Source: Coprococcus ammoniilyticus
GTDB taxonomy: Bacteria; Bacillota; Clostridia; Lachnospirales; Lachnospiraceae
DNA length: 64,000 bases
Assembly: GCF_025567345.1 (NCBI RefSeq)
Contig: NZ_JAOQJS010000003.1
Span: 361,216 to 425,215, forward strand
Reading direction: 5' to 3'
In this document: positions 53,480 through 62,085 of the stretch, piece after piece
Layout: every line of letters starts with the position of its first letter
Position numbering within the stretch: the first letter of the stretch is position 1
Made by a program: the position numbers and the translations under genes
Notes under the pieces: model-generated
Seen by the model: only the letters and a program-made list of their open reading frames with translations
Databases searched by the model: none
What the model was told of the DNA's origin: nothing

Positions 53480-53535
53480 GACAAAAATCCTCCGGGAATG
53501 GATCAAGTTGATCCATTCCCGGAGGATTTCCTGTT
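53480..53535. terminator. Bidirectional terminator between galT and yerC
   Basis: A perfect 22-bp inverted repeat, 485-506 against 508-529 in the 53 kb block (53485-53506 and 53508-53529), with A and T runs at the two sides. It closes both convergent genes. Confidence 0.9.
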
Positions 53536-53545
53536 TTATATGTTG

Positions 53546-53857
53546 TTATTCTGAATCTTTCTTTTCTTTATCCAGATTCATTCTGCTGAATACAAGTTCA
53601 TAACCATCTTTACCATAATTAAGAGATCTGTTCACTCTGCTGATTGTTGCTGTCGATGCACCGGTCTTCTCGGCAACTTCCAGATAAGTATTATCTTCCT
53701 TTAACATCTTCGCAACCGCAAATCTCTGGGCTATGGACAGCAATTCATTTACCGTACAAACATCTTCAAAGAAATTAAAACATTCCTCCTCTGTCTCCAA
53801 TGTCAGTATTGCTTCAAACAGATCACGGACTGCTTCTGTATGTACTGTCTTTCCCAT
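53546..53857 (-). CDS. yerC: YerC/YecD-family TrpR-related DNA-binding protein
   Basis: A 103-residue regulator of the Trp-repressor-like superfamily. The helix-turn-helix part is NTYLEVAEKTGASTATISRVNRSL, preceded by LLSIAQRFAVAKML as in YerC. No tryptophan-binding role has been shown for this branch; the function is loosely regulatory. AAAGGAG precedes the ATG. Monocistronic in view, between the amylase-like gene and a terminator. Confidence 0.9.
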   Translation of the reverse strand: MGKTVHTEAVRDLFEAILTLETEEECFNFFEDVCTVNELLSIAQRFAVAKMLKEDNTYLEVAEKTGASTATISRVNRSLNYGKDGYELVFSRMNLDKEKKDSE

Positions 53858-53959
53858 AACTCATACTCCTTTGCCACTTTTATGCTGTGAAAATCCGGAT
53901 CATCCTCAGACTTTCATGCACTTTTACAATCTAAAGTATTAATATGATAACTCAATTTC

Positions 53960-55426
53960 TTATAATTTGCAATCTTTTTTGATCCAGATTGCAATTCCCT
54001 GACGGTTTACATAAAATTCGCCGCAGCCCTCTTCATCGATACGGATATCATACTTTGCATTTCCCATTACATCTGCGAAATGACAGCCTGCAAACTGTCT
54101 TCCGACATACATGCGCTTTGTTCCGCCGGTTCCATCTGACATAATAACTGCCAGACCGGAATTCTCATGCTCTGTATCTCCTTCTCTGGTGAAGCCGACA
54201 ACATCCGGATGATCAAAGTAGTCATGCTGTGTTCCGTATGCATATTTCTTACGAAGCTTTAACAACTTGTTCATGATTGTCTTTCTGGACTTGATCTTAG
54301 CCGCAGGAATGCCTTCATAATCACCCATGAACATACATGGATATCCCTGTTCTCTTAATAAAATGATCGCATATGCCAGTGGTTTAAACCACTCTGCTAC
54401 AGCAGATTCCAGCACACCGCCCGGCTGTGATTCATGATTCTCTACAAATGTAACTGCCTTTGCAGGATTACTCATCATCATGGAACCATCCAGTAACCGG
54501 CTCAGATCATATTCTCCTTCTGCAACGGATGCATCATGGAAACTGAAATGCAGCGGCACATCAAACATAGATGGCTGATTGTCCGCAGACGCGATATAAT
54601 CATTGATATAATCACATCTCCAGTGCCAGAAGTCACCTACCGTAAAGATCTCTTTTTCTTCTTCTCCGGCATTCGACGCAGCTTCTGCAAAGTCTCTGAT
54701 GAACCATCCCGGAATCTTCTCTGCTTCCTGGAAACGGAATCCGTCCACTCCGGTCACATCCTCATACCACTTCGCCCATGCCATTAATTCATCATATACT
54801 TCCTGATTGTACAGATCCAGCTCACTGCCTATGATATAATCATATTTGCTGAGCTTGTATTTCTTCTCTGCTTCCGTCTCTGTCATACCAGACAGTTCGC
54901 AGACACGTCTCTTAAAATCATCCTGCTGCCAGTCAATCCCTGCAAAATGATTCCAGTTCCATTTGAACTTGGAATACTTACTCTTTCTGCCCGGGAAGGT
55001 GAACTTCGACAAGGCTCCAACTATCTTTTTATTACCAATCATCTGCGGAATATCCTTGGCATTAAAATCTGCTGCCGTAATCTTCTCCACAGAATCTGCG
55101 CCTAACTTCTGTCTGACTGCGATATCTGCATATACATTGATTCCCTGTGCCTTCATTGCATCGATTGCTTCCAGATATTCTTTCTTTGTACCATATCTGG
55201 TTCCAACCGAACCCTTCTGATTAAATTCACCCAGATCATACAGATCATATGGCGCATAGCCCCTGTCATCTTTTCCCGCTGCCCCTTTGGTTGCAGGTGG
55301 AAACCATACAGCAGTTGCACCGAGCTTTTTCAATGTCGCTGCATCCTTTGCCGCTTTCGCCCATAATGTCTGATCAGCCGGTGTATTTGCATTAAAATAC
55401 TGCACCAGCAGTCCATTATCTTTCAT
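53960..55426 (-). CDS. GH13 alpha-amylase-like protein with all catalytic residues substituted
   Basis: A 488-residue protein with the overall sequence of cytoplasmic GH13 subfamily-5 alpha-amylases and no signal peptide: AVWFPPATKGAAGKDDRGYAPYD near the N-terminus (quoted 23 residues apart in two parts as AVWFPPATKG and GYAPYDLYDLGEF), and WFKPLAYAIILLREQGYP late. But region I reads ADIAVRQ in place of ADVVFNH. Region II is GFRFQEAEK, with Gln233 where the nucleophile Asp should be. Region III is FTVGDFW, with Asp265 for the acid/base Glu. Region IV is FVENHES, with Glu330 and Glu333 for the two Asp. The frame is intact, with GGAGGT before the ATG, so it is conserved but probably not a normal hydrolase. 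Confidence 0.85.
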   Translation of the reverse strand: MKDNGLLVQYFNANTPADQTLWAKAAKDAATLKKLGATAVWFPPATKGAAGKDDRGYAPYDLYDLGEFNQKGSVGTRYGTKKEYLEAIDAMKAQGINVYADIAVRQKLGADSVEKITAADFNAKDIPQMIGNKKIVGALSKFTFPGRKSKYSKFKWNWNHFAGIDWQQDDFKRRVCELSGMTETEAEKKYKLSKYDYIIGSELDLYNQEVYDELMAWAKWYEDVTGVDGFRFQEAEKIPGWFIRDFAEAASNAGEEEKEIFTVGDFWHWRCDYINDYIASADNQPSMFDVPLHFSFHDASVAEGEYDLSRLLDGSMMMSNPAKAVTFVENHESQPGGVLESAVAEWFKPLAYAIILLREQGYPCMFMGDYEGIPAAKIKSRKTIMNKLLKLRKKYAYGTQHDYFDHPDVVGFTREGDTEHENSGLAVIMSDGTGGTKRMYVGRQFAGCHFADVMGNAKYDIRIDEEGCGEFYVNRQGIAIWIKKDCKL

Positions 55427-55467
55427 CTTGCTACCTCCACGATTATATAGTTAATTGCACCCCGCTA

Positions 55468-56685
55468 TTATAACGCTTTAATTCTCTCGATTGCTTCTAC
55501 TGTATTCTCATATGTACCAAATGCTGTCAGTCTGAAATATCCTTCACCACTCGGTCCAAAGCCTGAGCCCGGTGTACCTACGACATTTGCATTTGCAAGC
55601 AGATAATCAAAGAACTCCCATGAAGTCATCTTATCCGGTGTCTTTAACCAAATATATGGTGCATTCACACCGCCGGATACGGAATAGCCTGCTGCCTTTA
55701 ATCCATCATAGATTACCTTCGCATTGTTCATATAATATGCAATCTGTGCCTTTGTCTGTGCTTTACCTTCTTCTGAATATACAGCTTCTCCTGCTGCCTG
55801 AACAATATATGGAGCGCCATTAAACTTGGTTCCATGTCTTCTAGCCCATAAACCATGAAGTGCAACACCATTTGCATCCTTCAGATCCTTTGGTACAACT
55901 GTAAATCCAAGACGGGTTCCGGTAAATCCTGCATTCTTCGAAAAGCTTCGAAGCTCAATCGCACAGGTTCTTGCACCTTCGCACTCGTAGATAGAATGTG
56001 GTACATCGTCTTCACTGATATATGCTTCGTATGCTGCATCATAGACGATCACAGCTCCGATCTTATTTGCGTAGTCAACCCATTCCTGAAGCTGTGCTTT
56101 GCTGATGGTCGCTCCTGTCGGATTATTTGGGAAACACAGATAGATAATGTCCGGCTCCTCCTTTGGGAATTCCGGTGCAAATCCATTCTCCTCCAGGCAA
56201 GGCATATAGATCACATCGCTCCAGAGTCCGGTCTCTTTATCATAAGTTCCGGTTCTGCCTGCCATTACATTTGAATCTACATAAACAGGATAAACAGGAT
56301 CACATACAGCAATCTTGCTTTCCGGTGCAAAAATCTCCTGAATATTTGCAGAATCGCTCTTTGCACCATCACTTACAAAGATCTCATCAGCAGAAATATC
56401 AACTCCATGGTCAATATAGTCATTCTTTACGATGGTATTTCTTAAGAATTCATATCCAAGATCCGGTGCATAGCCCTTAAATGTCTCTGCTACCGCCATC
56501 TCATCTACAGCCGAATGCAGTCTCTCAATAATAGCAGGAGCAAGCGGCTGTGTTACATCTCCAATGCTCAGGCGGATAATCTTCTTATCAGGATGTGCCG
56601 CACTGTACTCTCTCTGTTTCTTTGCTACTGTTGAAAATAAATAGCTTCCCGGAAGCTTCAGATAATTCTCATTTGCCTTAAACAT
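55468..56685 (-). CDS. dapL: LL-diaminopimelate aminotransferase
   Basis: A 405-residue PLP enzyme that makes LL-diaminopimelate from tetrahydrodipicolinate and glutamate, the short route of lysine and wall synthesis. The start MFKANENYLKLPGSYLF and the block LSIGDVTQPLAP are typical of DapL. The PLP lysine lies in ELRSFSKNAGFTGTRLGF. Other marks are FVSDGAKSD and CFPNNPTGA. AGGAGG precedes the ATG. It follows dapF by 11 bases, giving the last two steps to meso-diaminopimelate from one message. Confidence 0.96.
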   Translation of the reverse strand: MFKANENYLKLPGSYLFSTVAKKQREYSAAHPDKKIIRLSIGDVTQPLAPAIIERLHSAVDEMAVAETFKGYAPDLGYEFLRNTIVKNDYIDHGVDISADEIFVSDGAKSDSANIQEIFAPESKIAVCDPVYPVYVDSNVMAGRTGTYDKETGLWSDVIYMPCLEENGFAPEFPKEEPDIIYLCFPNNPTGATISKAQLQEWVDYANKIGAVIVYDAAYEAYISEDDVPHSIYECEGARTCAIELRSFSKNAGFTGTRLGFTVVPKDLKDANGVALHGLWARRHGTKFNGAPYIVQAAGEAVYSEEGKAQTKAQIAYYMNNAKVIYDGLKAAGYSVSGGVNAPYIWLKTPDKMTSWEFFDYLLANANVVGTPGSGFGPSGEGYFRLTAFGTYENTVEAIERIKAL

Positions 56686-56696
56686 GTCATTTCCTC

Positions 56697-57533
56697 CTAA
56701 AATCTGTCAGTCTCGCCGTCAAACACTACCTTGGCCGGACCTGTCATGTATACCTTATTGTTCTCTCTATCAAAACGGATGATCAGATCGCCGCCTAATA
56801 ATTTTACGGTTACCTCATCATCTGTCTTTCCATTTAATACACATGCAACTGCAGTTGCACATGCTCCGGTTCCGCATGCCAGTGTCTCTCCGGTTCCTCT
56901 CTCCCATACACGCATCTTTACGGTATGACGGTCGATCACCTGAACAAACTCCGCATTCACACGGTTCGGAAATACTTCATGATGCTCGAATAACGGACCA
57001 GCTTTCTCCAACGGGAAATGTTCTGTATCGCCTACGAACATAACTGCATGTGGATTTCCCATGGATACACAGGTCATATGATAATCCACACCTGCTACTG
57101 TGATCTTCTCGTCGATCACCTGCTCTTTATCTGAACGCACAGGCACCTGATCTGCCTTGAGGATCGGCGCACCCATGTCAACTGTTACCATATCAACCTT
57201 GCCGTCCTTTATCACAAAATCCAGATATTTGATTCCGGCAAGTGTCTCTACAGATATCGAAGTCTTATCCGTAAGTCCATAATCATATACATACTTTCCT
57301 ACACAACGGATACCATTTCCACACATCTCAGATCTGGAACCGTCTGCATTATACATATCCATTGTAAAATCTGCTTTATCGGATGGCTTAATCAGGATCA
57401 CTCCATCACTTCCAACACCAAAATGCCGGTCACTCATGGCAATCGCCAGTTTCTCAGGATTTTCTACCTTCTCTGAAAAACAATTTATGTACACATAATC
57501 GTTTCCAAGACCTTCCATCTTTGTAAACTTCAT
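56697..57533 (-). CDS. dapF: Diaminopimelate epimerase
   Basis: A 278-residue enzyme converting LL- to meso-diaminopimelate. The two catalytic cysteines are in ADGSRSEMCGNGIRCVG and ETLACGTGACATAVA. The start MKFTKMEGLGNDYVYI is standard and has AAGGAGG before it. Sits between the ANTAR regulator and dapL with gaps of only 12 and 11 bases, so the three are probably one operon. Confidence 0.96.
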   Translation of the reverse strand: MKFTKMEGLGNDYVYINCFSEKVENPEKLAIAMSDRHFGVGSDGVILIKPSDKADFTMDMYNADGSRSEMCGNGIRCVGKYVYDYGLTDKTSISVETLAGIKYLDFVIKDGKVDMVTVDMGAPILKADQVPVRSDKEQVIDEKITVAGVDYHMTCVSMGNPHAVMFVGDTEHFPLEKAGPLFEHHEVFPNRVNAEFVQVIDRHTVKMRVWERGTGETLACGTGACATAVACVLNGKTDDEVTVKLLGGDLIIRFDRENNKVYMTGPAKVVFDGETDRF

Positions 57534-57545
57534 ATTCGTGCCTCC

Positions 57546-58097
57546 TTAAAACAGTGCTGTATGTTCCAGTATCATATATGCCATTTCAACAATATTGATA
57601 CCATTATCCATGCTCTTTTTCTGCAGATACCGATGAGCGCCCTGCTCATCAAATCCATTATCATTCATTAATTTCAGCTTTGCAGCCTTAATTACCTTTT
57701 TTTCATCTTCTGTGCGTTCCTTTGGTTTTGTCTTGCGTTTTTTACGCTCCCACAGAATATTTTCAACCGTCAGTGAAACAGTATTGATAAAATCCTGCGT
57801 ACGAAGTGGCATCGGCAGGCATGTAATTCCACTTTCTCTACACGCCTCGTAATGCACACGAGATGCAATCACAAGCATATCAAAATAATCCGGTATATTT
57901 GCCGCCAACTCCGAAAATAACATATCCGGATACTGGTATCCGCATATAATAAGACCATCATCACACGCATCTGCTGCCTGTGCTGCCTGTGCTCCGGTCG
58001 TACATACCTGAGTTACATTGATTCCATGTCGAACCAAAAGATTTTTTATGCTTTTTGCTTCTTCTATCTTTGCAAATAGTACAATTACATTTACCAA
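57546..58097 (-). CDS. ANTAR-domain RNA-binding regulator with degenerate receiver
   Basis: A 183-residue protein. The C-terminal ANTAR helices (about 125-180: EDEKKVIKAAKLKLMNDNGF, then AHRYLQKKSMDNG) bind paired RNA hairpins and cause antitermination in characterised members. The N-terminal 115 residues have a receiver-like fold, but the acidic pair after strand 1 is missing (VIVLFAKIEE). The expected phosphorylated Asp position reads GLIICGYQYPDM, with Gly53. It is therefore unlikely to be switched by phosphorylation. Clostridial glnA genes are often accompanied by such a regulator, and here glnA lies directly upstream; nitrogen control is an inference from that. Confidence 0.85.
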   Translation of the reverse strand: MVNVIVLFAKIEEAKSIKNLLVRHGINVTQVCTTGAQAAQAADACDDGLIICGYQYPDMLFSELAANIPDYFDMLVIASRVHYEACRESGITCLPMPLRTQDFINTVSLTVENILWERKKRKTKPKERTEDEKKVIKAAKLKLMNDNGFDEQGAHRYLQKKSMDNGINIVEMAYMILEHTALF

Positions 58098-58172
58098 AAC
58101 AACAACCTCTCACCCGACCAGTTTCAGTTCCTTATATTTTCATGGAACAAATTGATTCTATAATATAGCAAC

Positions 58173-58199
58173 ACAGGCACCCATAAAATGGGTGTCTGT
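58173..58199. other. Hairpin between glnA and the ANTAR gene
   Basis: ACAGGCACCCA (58173-58183) and TGGGTGTCTGT (58189-58199) make an 11-bp stem around TAAAA, fully paired with one G-U on the plus strand. There is no U-run in the direction of glnA transcription, so it may be a partial terminator, a processing site, or an antitermination element. Confidence 0.45.
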
Positions 58200-58248
58200 A
58201 TTACTCCTTGATGCTTCTTCGGTTTTACTTAAACATACTGGCTTCTGC

Positions 58249-59580
58249 TCAGACTTTGTAAAGGTAATTGCTGATCTCCCAGTCAGTAACCTGTCTGGTA
58301 TATTCGTTCCACTCATCTAACTTTGCCGATGTATAACGTGTAAAGATATGCTCACCAAGTGCTTCCTTCATGAAGTCACTGTCTCTCATACATAAAACAG
58401 CTTCTCTTAAGTTTGCCGGAAGGCTCTCGATGTGTCTTGCTTTCTTTTCTTCTCTTGTTAATTCAAAGATATTGCTGTCAACACTTGGTACAAGTGTAAG
58501 CTGTCTCTTGATTCCGTCTAATCCGGCTTTTAAACATACAGCCATTGCCAGATATGGATTTGCTGTTGGATCCGGGCAACGAAGCTCTACTCTTGTTCCT
58601 GCTCCTCTTGCACTTGGGATACGAACCAGCGGGCTTCTGTTTTTTGCTGACCATGCAATATAAATCGGTGCTTCATAACCAGGAACCAGTCTCTTATAAG
58701 AGTTTACTAATGGGTTTGTGATTGCTGTCATCTCTCTCATATGTTCCATGATACCTGCAATGAAGTAATATGCTTCCTGACTTAAACCAAGCTTATCATT
58801 ATCATCTGCAAATATATTTTTGCCATCCTTTGATAAAGACATATTCATATGCATACCGGAACCACATACGCCATACTTTGGTTTTGGCATAAATGTAGCA
58901 CACAGACCATGCTTCTTGGCAATTGTCTTAACAACGAGCTTAAATGTCTCGATGCTGTCGGCAGTCTTTAATGCCTCGCCATACTTGAAATCTATCTCAT
59001 GCTGTGCAGGAGCAACCTCATGGTGGGAAGCTTCAATCTCAAATCCCATCTGTTCCAGTGTCAGTACCATATCTCTTCTGGCATTCTCACCGAAATCAAG
59101 TGGTCCAAGATCAAAATAGCTTGCACGCTCGTAAGTATTCGTTGTTGGTAAGCCATTCTCATCTGTCTGGAACAGGAAGAACTCACATTCTGGTCCTACG
59201 TTCATCATGTAACCCATATCAGCAGCTTCCTTCAATGCCTTCTTCAGAACATATCTTGGATCACCTTCAAATGGAGTGCCATCCGGCTTATAAACATCAC
59301 AGATCAGTCTAGCAACCTTACCCTGCTGTGGTCTCCAAGGGAAAGTCTCATATGTATCATAATCTGGATATAGATACATATCGGATTCCTCGATTCTTGC
59401 AAATCCTTCAATAGAAGAACCATCAAACATAATCTTGTTATCCAGTGCTTTTTCAATCTGACTTGAAGTTATAGCAACATTCTTAAGGTCTCCAAAAATA
59501 TCTGTAAACTGAAGTCTGATAAACTCTACATCATCTTCTTTTACCATCCTTAAGATATCTGCTTTCGTGTACTTACCCAT
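58249..59580 (-). CDS. glnA: Glutamine synthetase, type I
   Basis: A 443-residue GSI-alpha enzyme joining ammonia to glutamate with ATP. Signatures: MFDGSSIEGFARI, the ATP-binding block KPKYGVCGSGMHMNMSLS, and NPLVNSYKRLVPGYEAPIYIAW. The length and lack of an adenylylation-site tyrosine block fit the Bacillus/Clostridium type, which is not adenylylated. GAAAAGGAG precedes the ATG at 59580; the frame continues 66 bases upstream through leader sequence. Together with gltBD at 5-11 kb it forms the GS-GOGAT cycle. Confidence 0.97.
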   Translation of the reverse strand: MGKYTKADILRMVKEDDVEFIRLQFTDIFGDLKNVAITSSQIEKALDNKIMFDGSSIEGFARIEESDMYLYPDYDTYETFPWRPQQGKVARLICDVYKPDGTPFEGDPRYVLKKALKEAADMGYMMNVGPECEFFLFQTDENGLPTTNTYERASYFDLGPLDFGENARRDMVLTLEQMGFEIEASHHEVAPAQHEIDFKYGEALKTADSIETFKLVVKTIAKKHGLCATFMPKPKYGVCGSGMHMNMSLSKDGKNIFADDNDKLGLSQEAYYFIAGIMEHMREMTAITNPLVNSYKRLVPGYEAPIYIAWSAKNRSPLVRIPSARGAGTRVELRCPDPTANPYLAMAVCLKAGLDGIKRQLTLVPSVDSNIFELTREEKKARHIESLPANLREAVLCMRDSDFMKEALGEHIFTRYTSAKLDEWNEYTRQVTDWEISNYLYKV

Positions 59581-59697
59581 AATATACTCCTTTTCATTAC
59601 TTAATGTTGATATAATGCAGCGTCTGGTTATATAAAAGTATTCCACTGTTGCATTCTTTCCTGTGGACAGACTCCATCCACATTAAAGTTCTTAATA

Positions 59698-59726
59698 ATC
59701 ATAAACGCATCCCTTTATTTTGTCAA
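59698..59726 (-). promoter_or_regulatory. Promoter of glnA
   Basis: TTGACA (59721-59726) and TATGAT (59698-59703) are 17 bases apart on the minus strand. The leader of about 110 nt contains a hairpin TGTGGA/TCCACA near 59663-59684 and AATGCA/TGCATT further on; I do not see a clean ANTAR double-hexaloop or a terminator in it. Confidence 0.75.
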
Positions 59727-59799
59727 CGAAAACCACACTTTATCATAAGGCTTATCGGTCAAATATCTTCACATAGCCGGCAGCGTTCATTTTCTGTTT

Positions 59800-60612
59800 T
59801 TATCTTTTTTTCTTTGTAAATACAGTATTGCCAATAAACACCGCAAGCCCGCCATAGCCGACCGCTTCTATCAATCCTGTTATAGTTTCCCGCACAGTAG
59901 TATCTGTATGATCGATATAGGCAAACTGTTCGATTGCGGATAAGAGCCAGTACTTGCGGAGAAACACATCTCCATCAGCAAGAATCTGATCCAGACCTGT
60001 TATCACTGTTGAGAATAAAAGTACAATAATGAGATTCACTGCAACTGCCATTCCTGCATTTTTTACATTCATCGCAACCGCCATATAGATATAGGAAGAA
60101 ACTACATACATAACAAGCATTAAAAGAAATACTCGGATAAATCCTGTCACATCCTCGCGTTCGATTGTGCCATGCCAGAATATCGCCCCGGCAATCAACG
60201 ATACAGCTACATATAAAAGATAACCGATGCCTGCTATCACCGTTGTCGCATACAATTTAGCCATATAAATCTGACATGTCTGATACCCGCGTTCCAACAT
60301 CAGCGAATAGACACCATTCCGTTTCTCTGCCCCGATCATGATCGTGATCACAATTGCATACAAAATAGAGAGAATCTGCATCAGTGAAACAGCGATTCCT
60401 GCACAGTCAAACAGATTTATGTCTGTAAATGCATCCACATCCGTATCATATCCACCCGCTGCTTCCATCAGCTCTCCAGATATCATATGTGTTGCAGCAT
60501 AAAACAATGCAAATCCAACCAATACCATTCCAATGATCACAATGCATGCAATACGAAATGTCTTATTCTTCCTGATTCTGTAATTCTCTGCACGAATGAT
60601 CTGATTCATCAT
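59800..60612 (-). CDS. ABC-2 type transporter permease (six helices)
   Basis: A 270-residue membrane protein with six predicted helices and a short outer segment after the first (HMISGELMEAAGGYDTDVDA). This is the layout of small ABC-2 permeases used for bacteriocin immunity or lipid/peptide export. The ribosome site GGCAGGAAAC is weak. It lies 175 bases after the ATPase gene, an unusually large gap for partners, but no other gene is between. Substrate unknown. Confidence 0.85.
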   Translation of the reverse strand: MMNQIIRAENYRIRKNKTFRIACIVIIGMVLVGFALFYAATHMISGELMEAAGGYDTDVDAFTDINLFDCAGIAVSLMQILSILYAIVITIMIGAEKRNGVYSLMLERGYQTCQIYMAKLYATTVIAGIGYLLYVAVSLIAGAIFWHGTIEREDVTGFIRVFLLMLVMYVVSSYIYMAVAMNVKNAGMAVAVNLIIVLLFSTVITGLDQILADGDVFLRKYWLLSAIEQFAYIDHTDTTVRETITGLIEAVGYGGLAVFIGNTVFTKKKR

Positions 60613-60787
60613 TTGTTTCCTGCCTTTCTGTCTTACCTGTTATTTTCTGTACAGCATGTTATTTTAATCTACTAGCCCTGTTGATTTCTCTAATGTATTC
60701 TGGTCCTGTCTTTTCTCTTGTTTATTATTCTGATCTGCTATATTTGTTTTATAATTTTACTTGATATTCTACACTTATGCTATTTAT

Positions 60788-61498
60788 TTACATTGTTTTT
60801 TGGAATCGTGTAATAATATAATCCTCAACTGCTTCCTCACTGCCTGCCTGCTGAAACAGTTCTTCTCTTGTATATTCCATACAGATCCTGCCATGATCCA
60901 TAACCAGATACCGATTGCAAAGTTTTACCAATTCACCGATCACATGACTGCTGATCAATATTCCGATTGACCGATCCTCATGCATTGCCCACAGACGTTC
61001 TTCCAGATCCTGCATCCCCTGTACATCCAGACCGTTTAACGGCTCATCTAAGATCAAAAGTCTCGGATCACCGAGCATTGCAACCGCTATGCCAAGTCTC
61101 TGTTTCATTCCAAGTGAATACCTGCCAGCCAATTTCTTTCCGGCTTCTGCAAGCCCCATCTGGTGCAGCAGGCTCTCATATACTGCTTCATCCTCTACCC
61201 CAAATAATCTGCCAAAATATCGAAGATTCTCGATTCCAGACATATCAGTATATATATTTGGATTCTCGATCAGCGTTCCTACGTCCTGCGTTCTTCGTTC
61301 TCCTGAAAAACTGATTTCTCCCGAATCAACCGGAATACTTCCTGCAATTGCCCTCATCAGTGTCGTTTTACCTGCTCCATTGCCGCCCAATAACCCAATG
61401 ATATCCCCTGTCCAGATAGACAATGATACATCATCCAATACTGTACGTTCCTTATATTTTTTTGTAACATGATCTATCTGTACGATCTTCTCTGCCAT
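60788..61498 (-). CDS. ABC transporter ATP-binding protein
   Basis: A 236-residue ATPase. Walker A is GLLGGNGAGKTTLM, the signature RYSLGMKQRLGIAVAML (LSxGM variant typical of BcrA/NatA-like exporters), and Walker B RLLILDEPLNGLDVQGM. The start at 61498 (MAEKIVQIDHV) has AAGGAG; the frame extends 69 bases further without one. Partner of the permease downstream. Confidence 0.92.
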   Translation of the reverse strand: MAEKIVQIDHVTKKYKERTVLDDVSLSIWTGDIIGLLGGNGAGKTTLMRAIAGSIPVDSGEISFSGERRTQDVGTLIENPNIYTDMSGIENLRYFGRLFGVEDEAVYESLLHQMGLAEAGKKLAGRYSLGMKQRLGIAVAMLGDPRLLILDEPLNGLDVQGMQDLEERLWAMHEDRSIGILISSHVIGELVKLCNRYLVMDHGRICMEYTREELFQQAGSEEAVEDYIITRFQKTM

Positions 61499-61615
61499 AA
61501 AGGTCTCCTTGCATTCTTTTTGTACTAATCCTTTTTTCATATTGCTAATTATCCATTTATTTTTCATCTAACAATATAACTATACCTTCTATATTTAATA
61601 ATATCCTTAATCAAA

Positions 61616-61644
61616 ATTTTATCCCAGATGATTCAAGACGTCAA
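61616..61644 (-). promoter_or_regulatory. Promoter of the small ABC exporter
   Basis: TTGACG (61639-61644) and TAAAAT (61616-61621), 17 bases apart on the minus strand, about 110 bases before the ATPase start. Confidence 0.7.
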
Positions 61645-61654
61645 TATTGCATTA

Positions 61655-61707
61655 AATAAGCCAAATGTTGTTTTTCACATAAACACGGAATCTGCATTTG
61701 GCTTATT
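61655..61707. other. Hairpin upstream of the ABC promoter
   Basis: AATAAGCCAAATG (61655-61667) and CATTTGGCTTATT (61695-61707) form a perfect 13-bp inverted repeat with a 27-base loop. It may be a second, back-up terminator behind rpsR. Confidence 0.55.
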
Positions 61708-61716
61708 AACATAAAC

Positions 61717-61757
61717 ATAAAAAGGATGATTGTGAATCACTTCACAACCATCCTTCA
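61717..61757 (-). terminator. Terminator of the rpsF-ssb-rpsR operon
   Basis: On the minus strand a 15-bp stem (61741-61755 with 61722-61736, one G-U) is followed by TTTTT. It lies about 50 bases after the rpsR stop. Confidence 0.8.
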
Positions 61758-61804
61758 TTTTTCAGATTGTATGCACACCCTACGGTGTAACCAATGAATA
61801 TAGA

Positions 61805-62068
61805 TTAATCTACTACGTATGGTAAAATTGCAATCTGTCTTGCTCTCTTAACTGCTACAGTTAAAGCTCTCTGATGCTTAGCACAGTTACCGGTAATTCT
61901 TCTAGGAAGGATCTTACCTCTTTCAGAGATGTATCTCTTTAACTTGTTTGCATCTTTATAATCGATAACAGCAGTCTTATCTGCACAGAATACACATACT
62001 TTCTTTCTTCTACGAATATTTCTTCTCTTCATTGGAGCGTCTGCTCTATCTGTCTTTGTATAAGCCAT
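61805..62068 (-). CDS. rpsR: 30S ribosomal protein S18
   Basis: An 87-residue small-subunit protein. It has the Cys-containing form with CVFCADK near residue 26-32 and NCAKHQRAL later, so it may hold zinc. The core ILPRRITGNC and KRARQIAILPYV are standard. AAGGAGG before the ATG. Last gene of the rpsF-ssb-rpsR operon; S18 pairs with S6 in the 30S platform. Confidence 0.98.
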   Translation of the reverse strand: MAYTKTDRADAPMKRRNIRRRKKVCVFCADKTAVIDYKDANKLKRYISERGKILPRRITGNCAKHQRALTVAVKRARQIAILPYVVD

Positions 62069-62085
62069 TGTATTTACCTCCTTCT

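Noticed and set aside
59581..59700. Canonical ANTAR-responsive terminator or a glutamine riboswitch in the glnA leader
   Set aside because: I could not find paired hexaloop stems with the expected loop bases, nor a terminator stem with a T-run.
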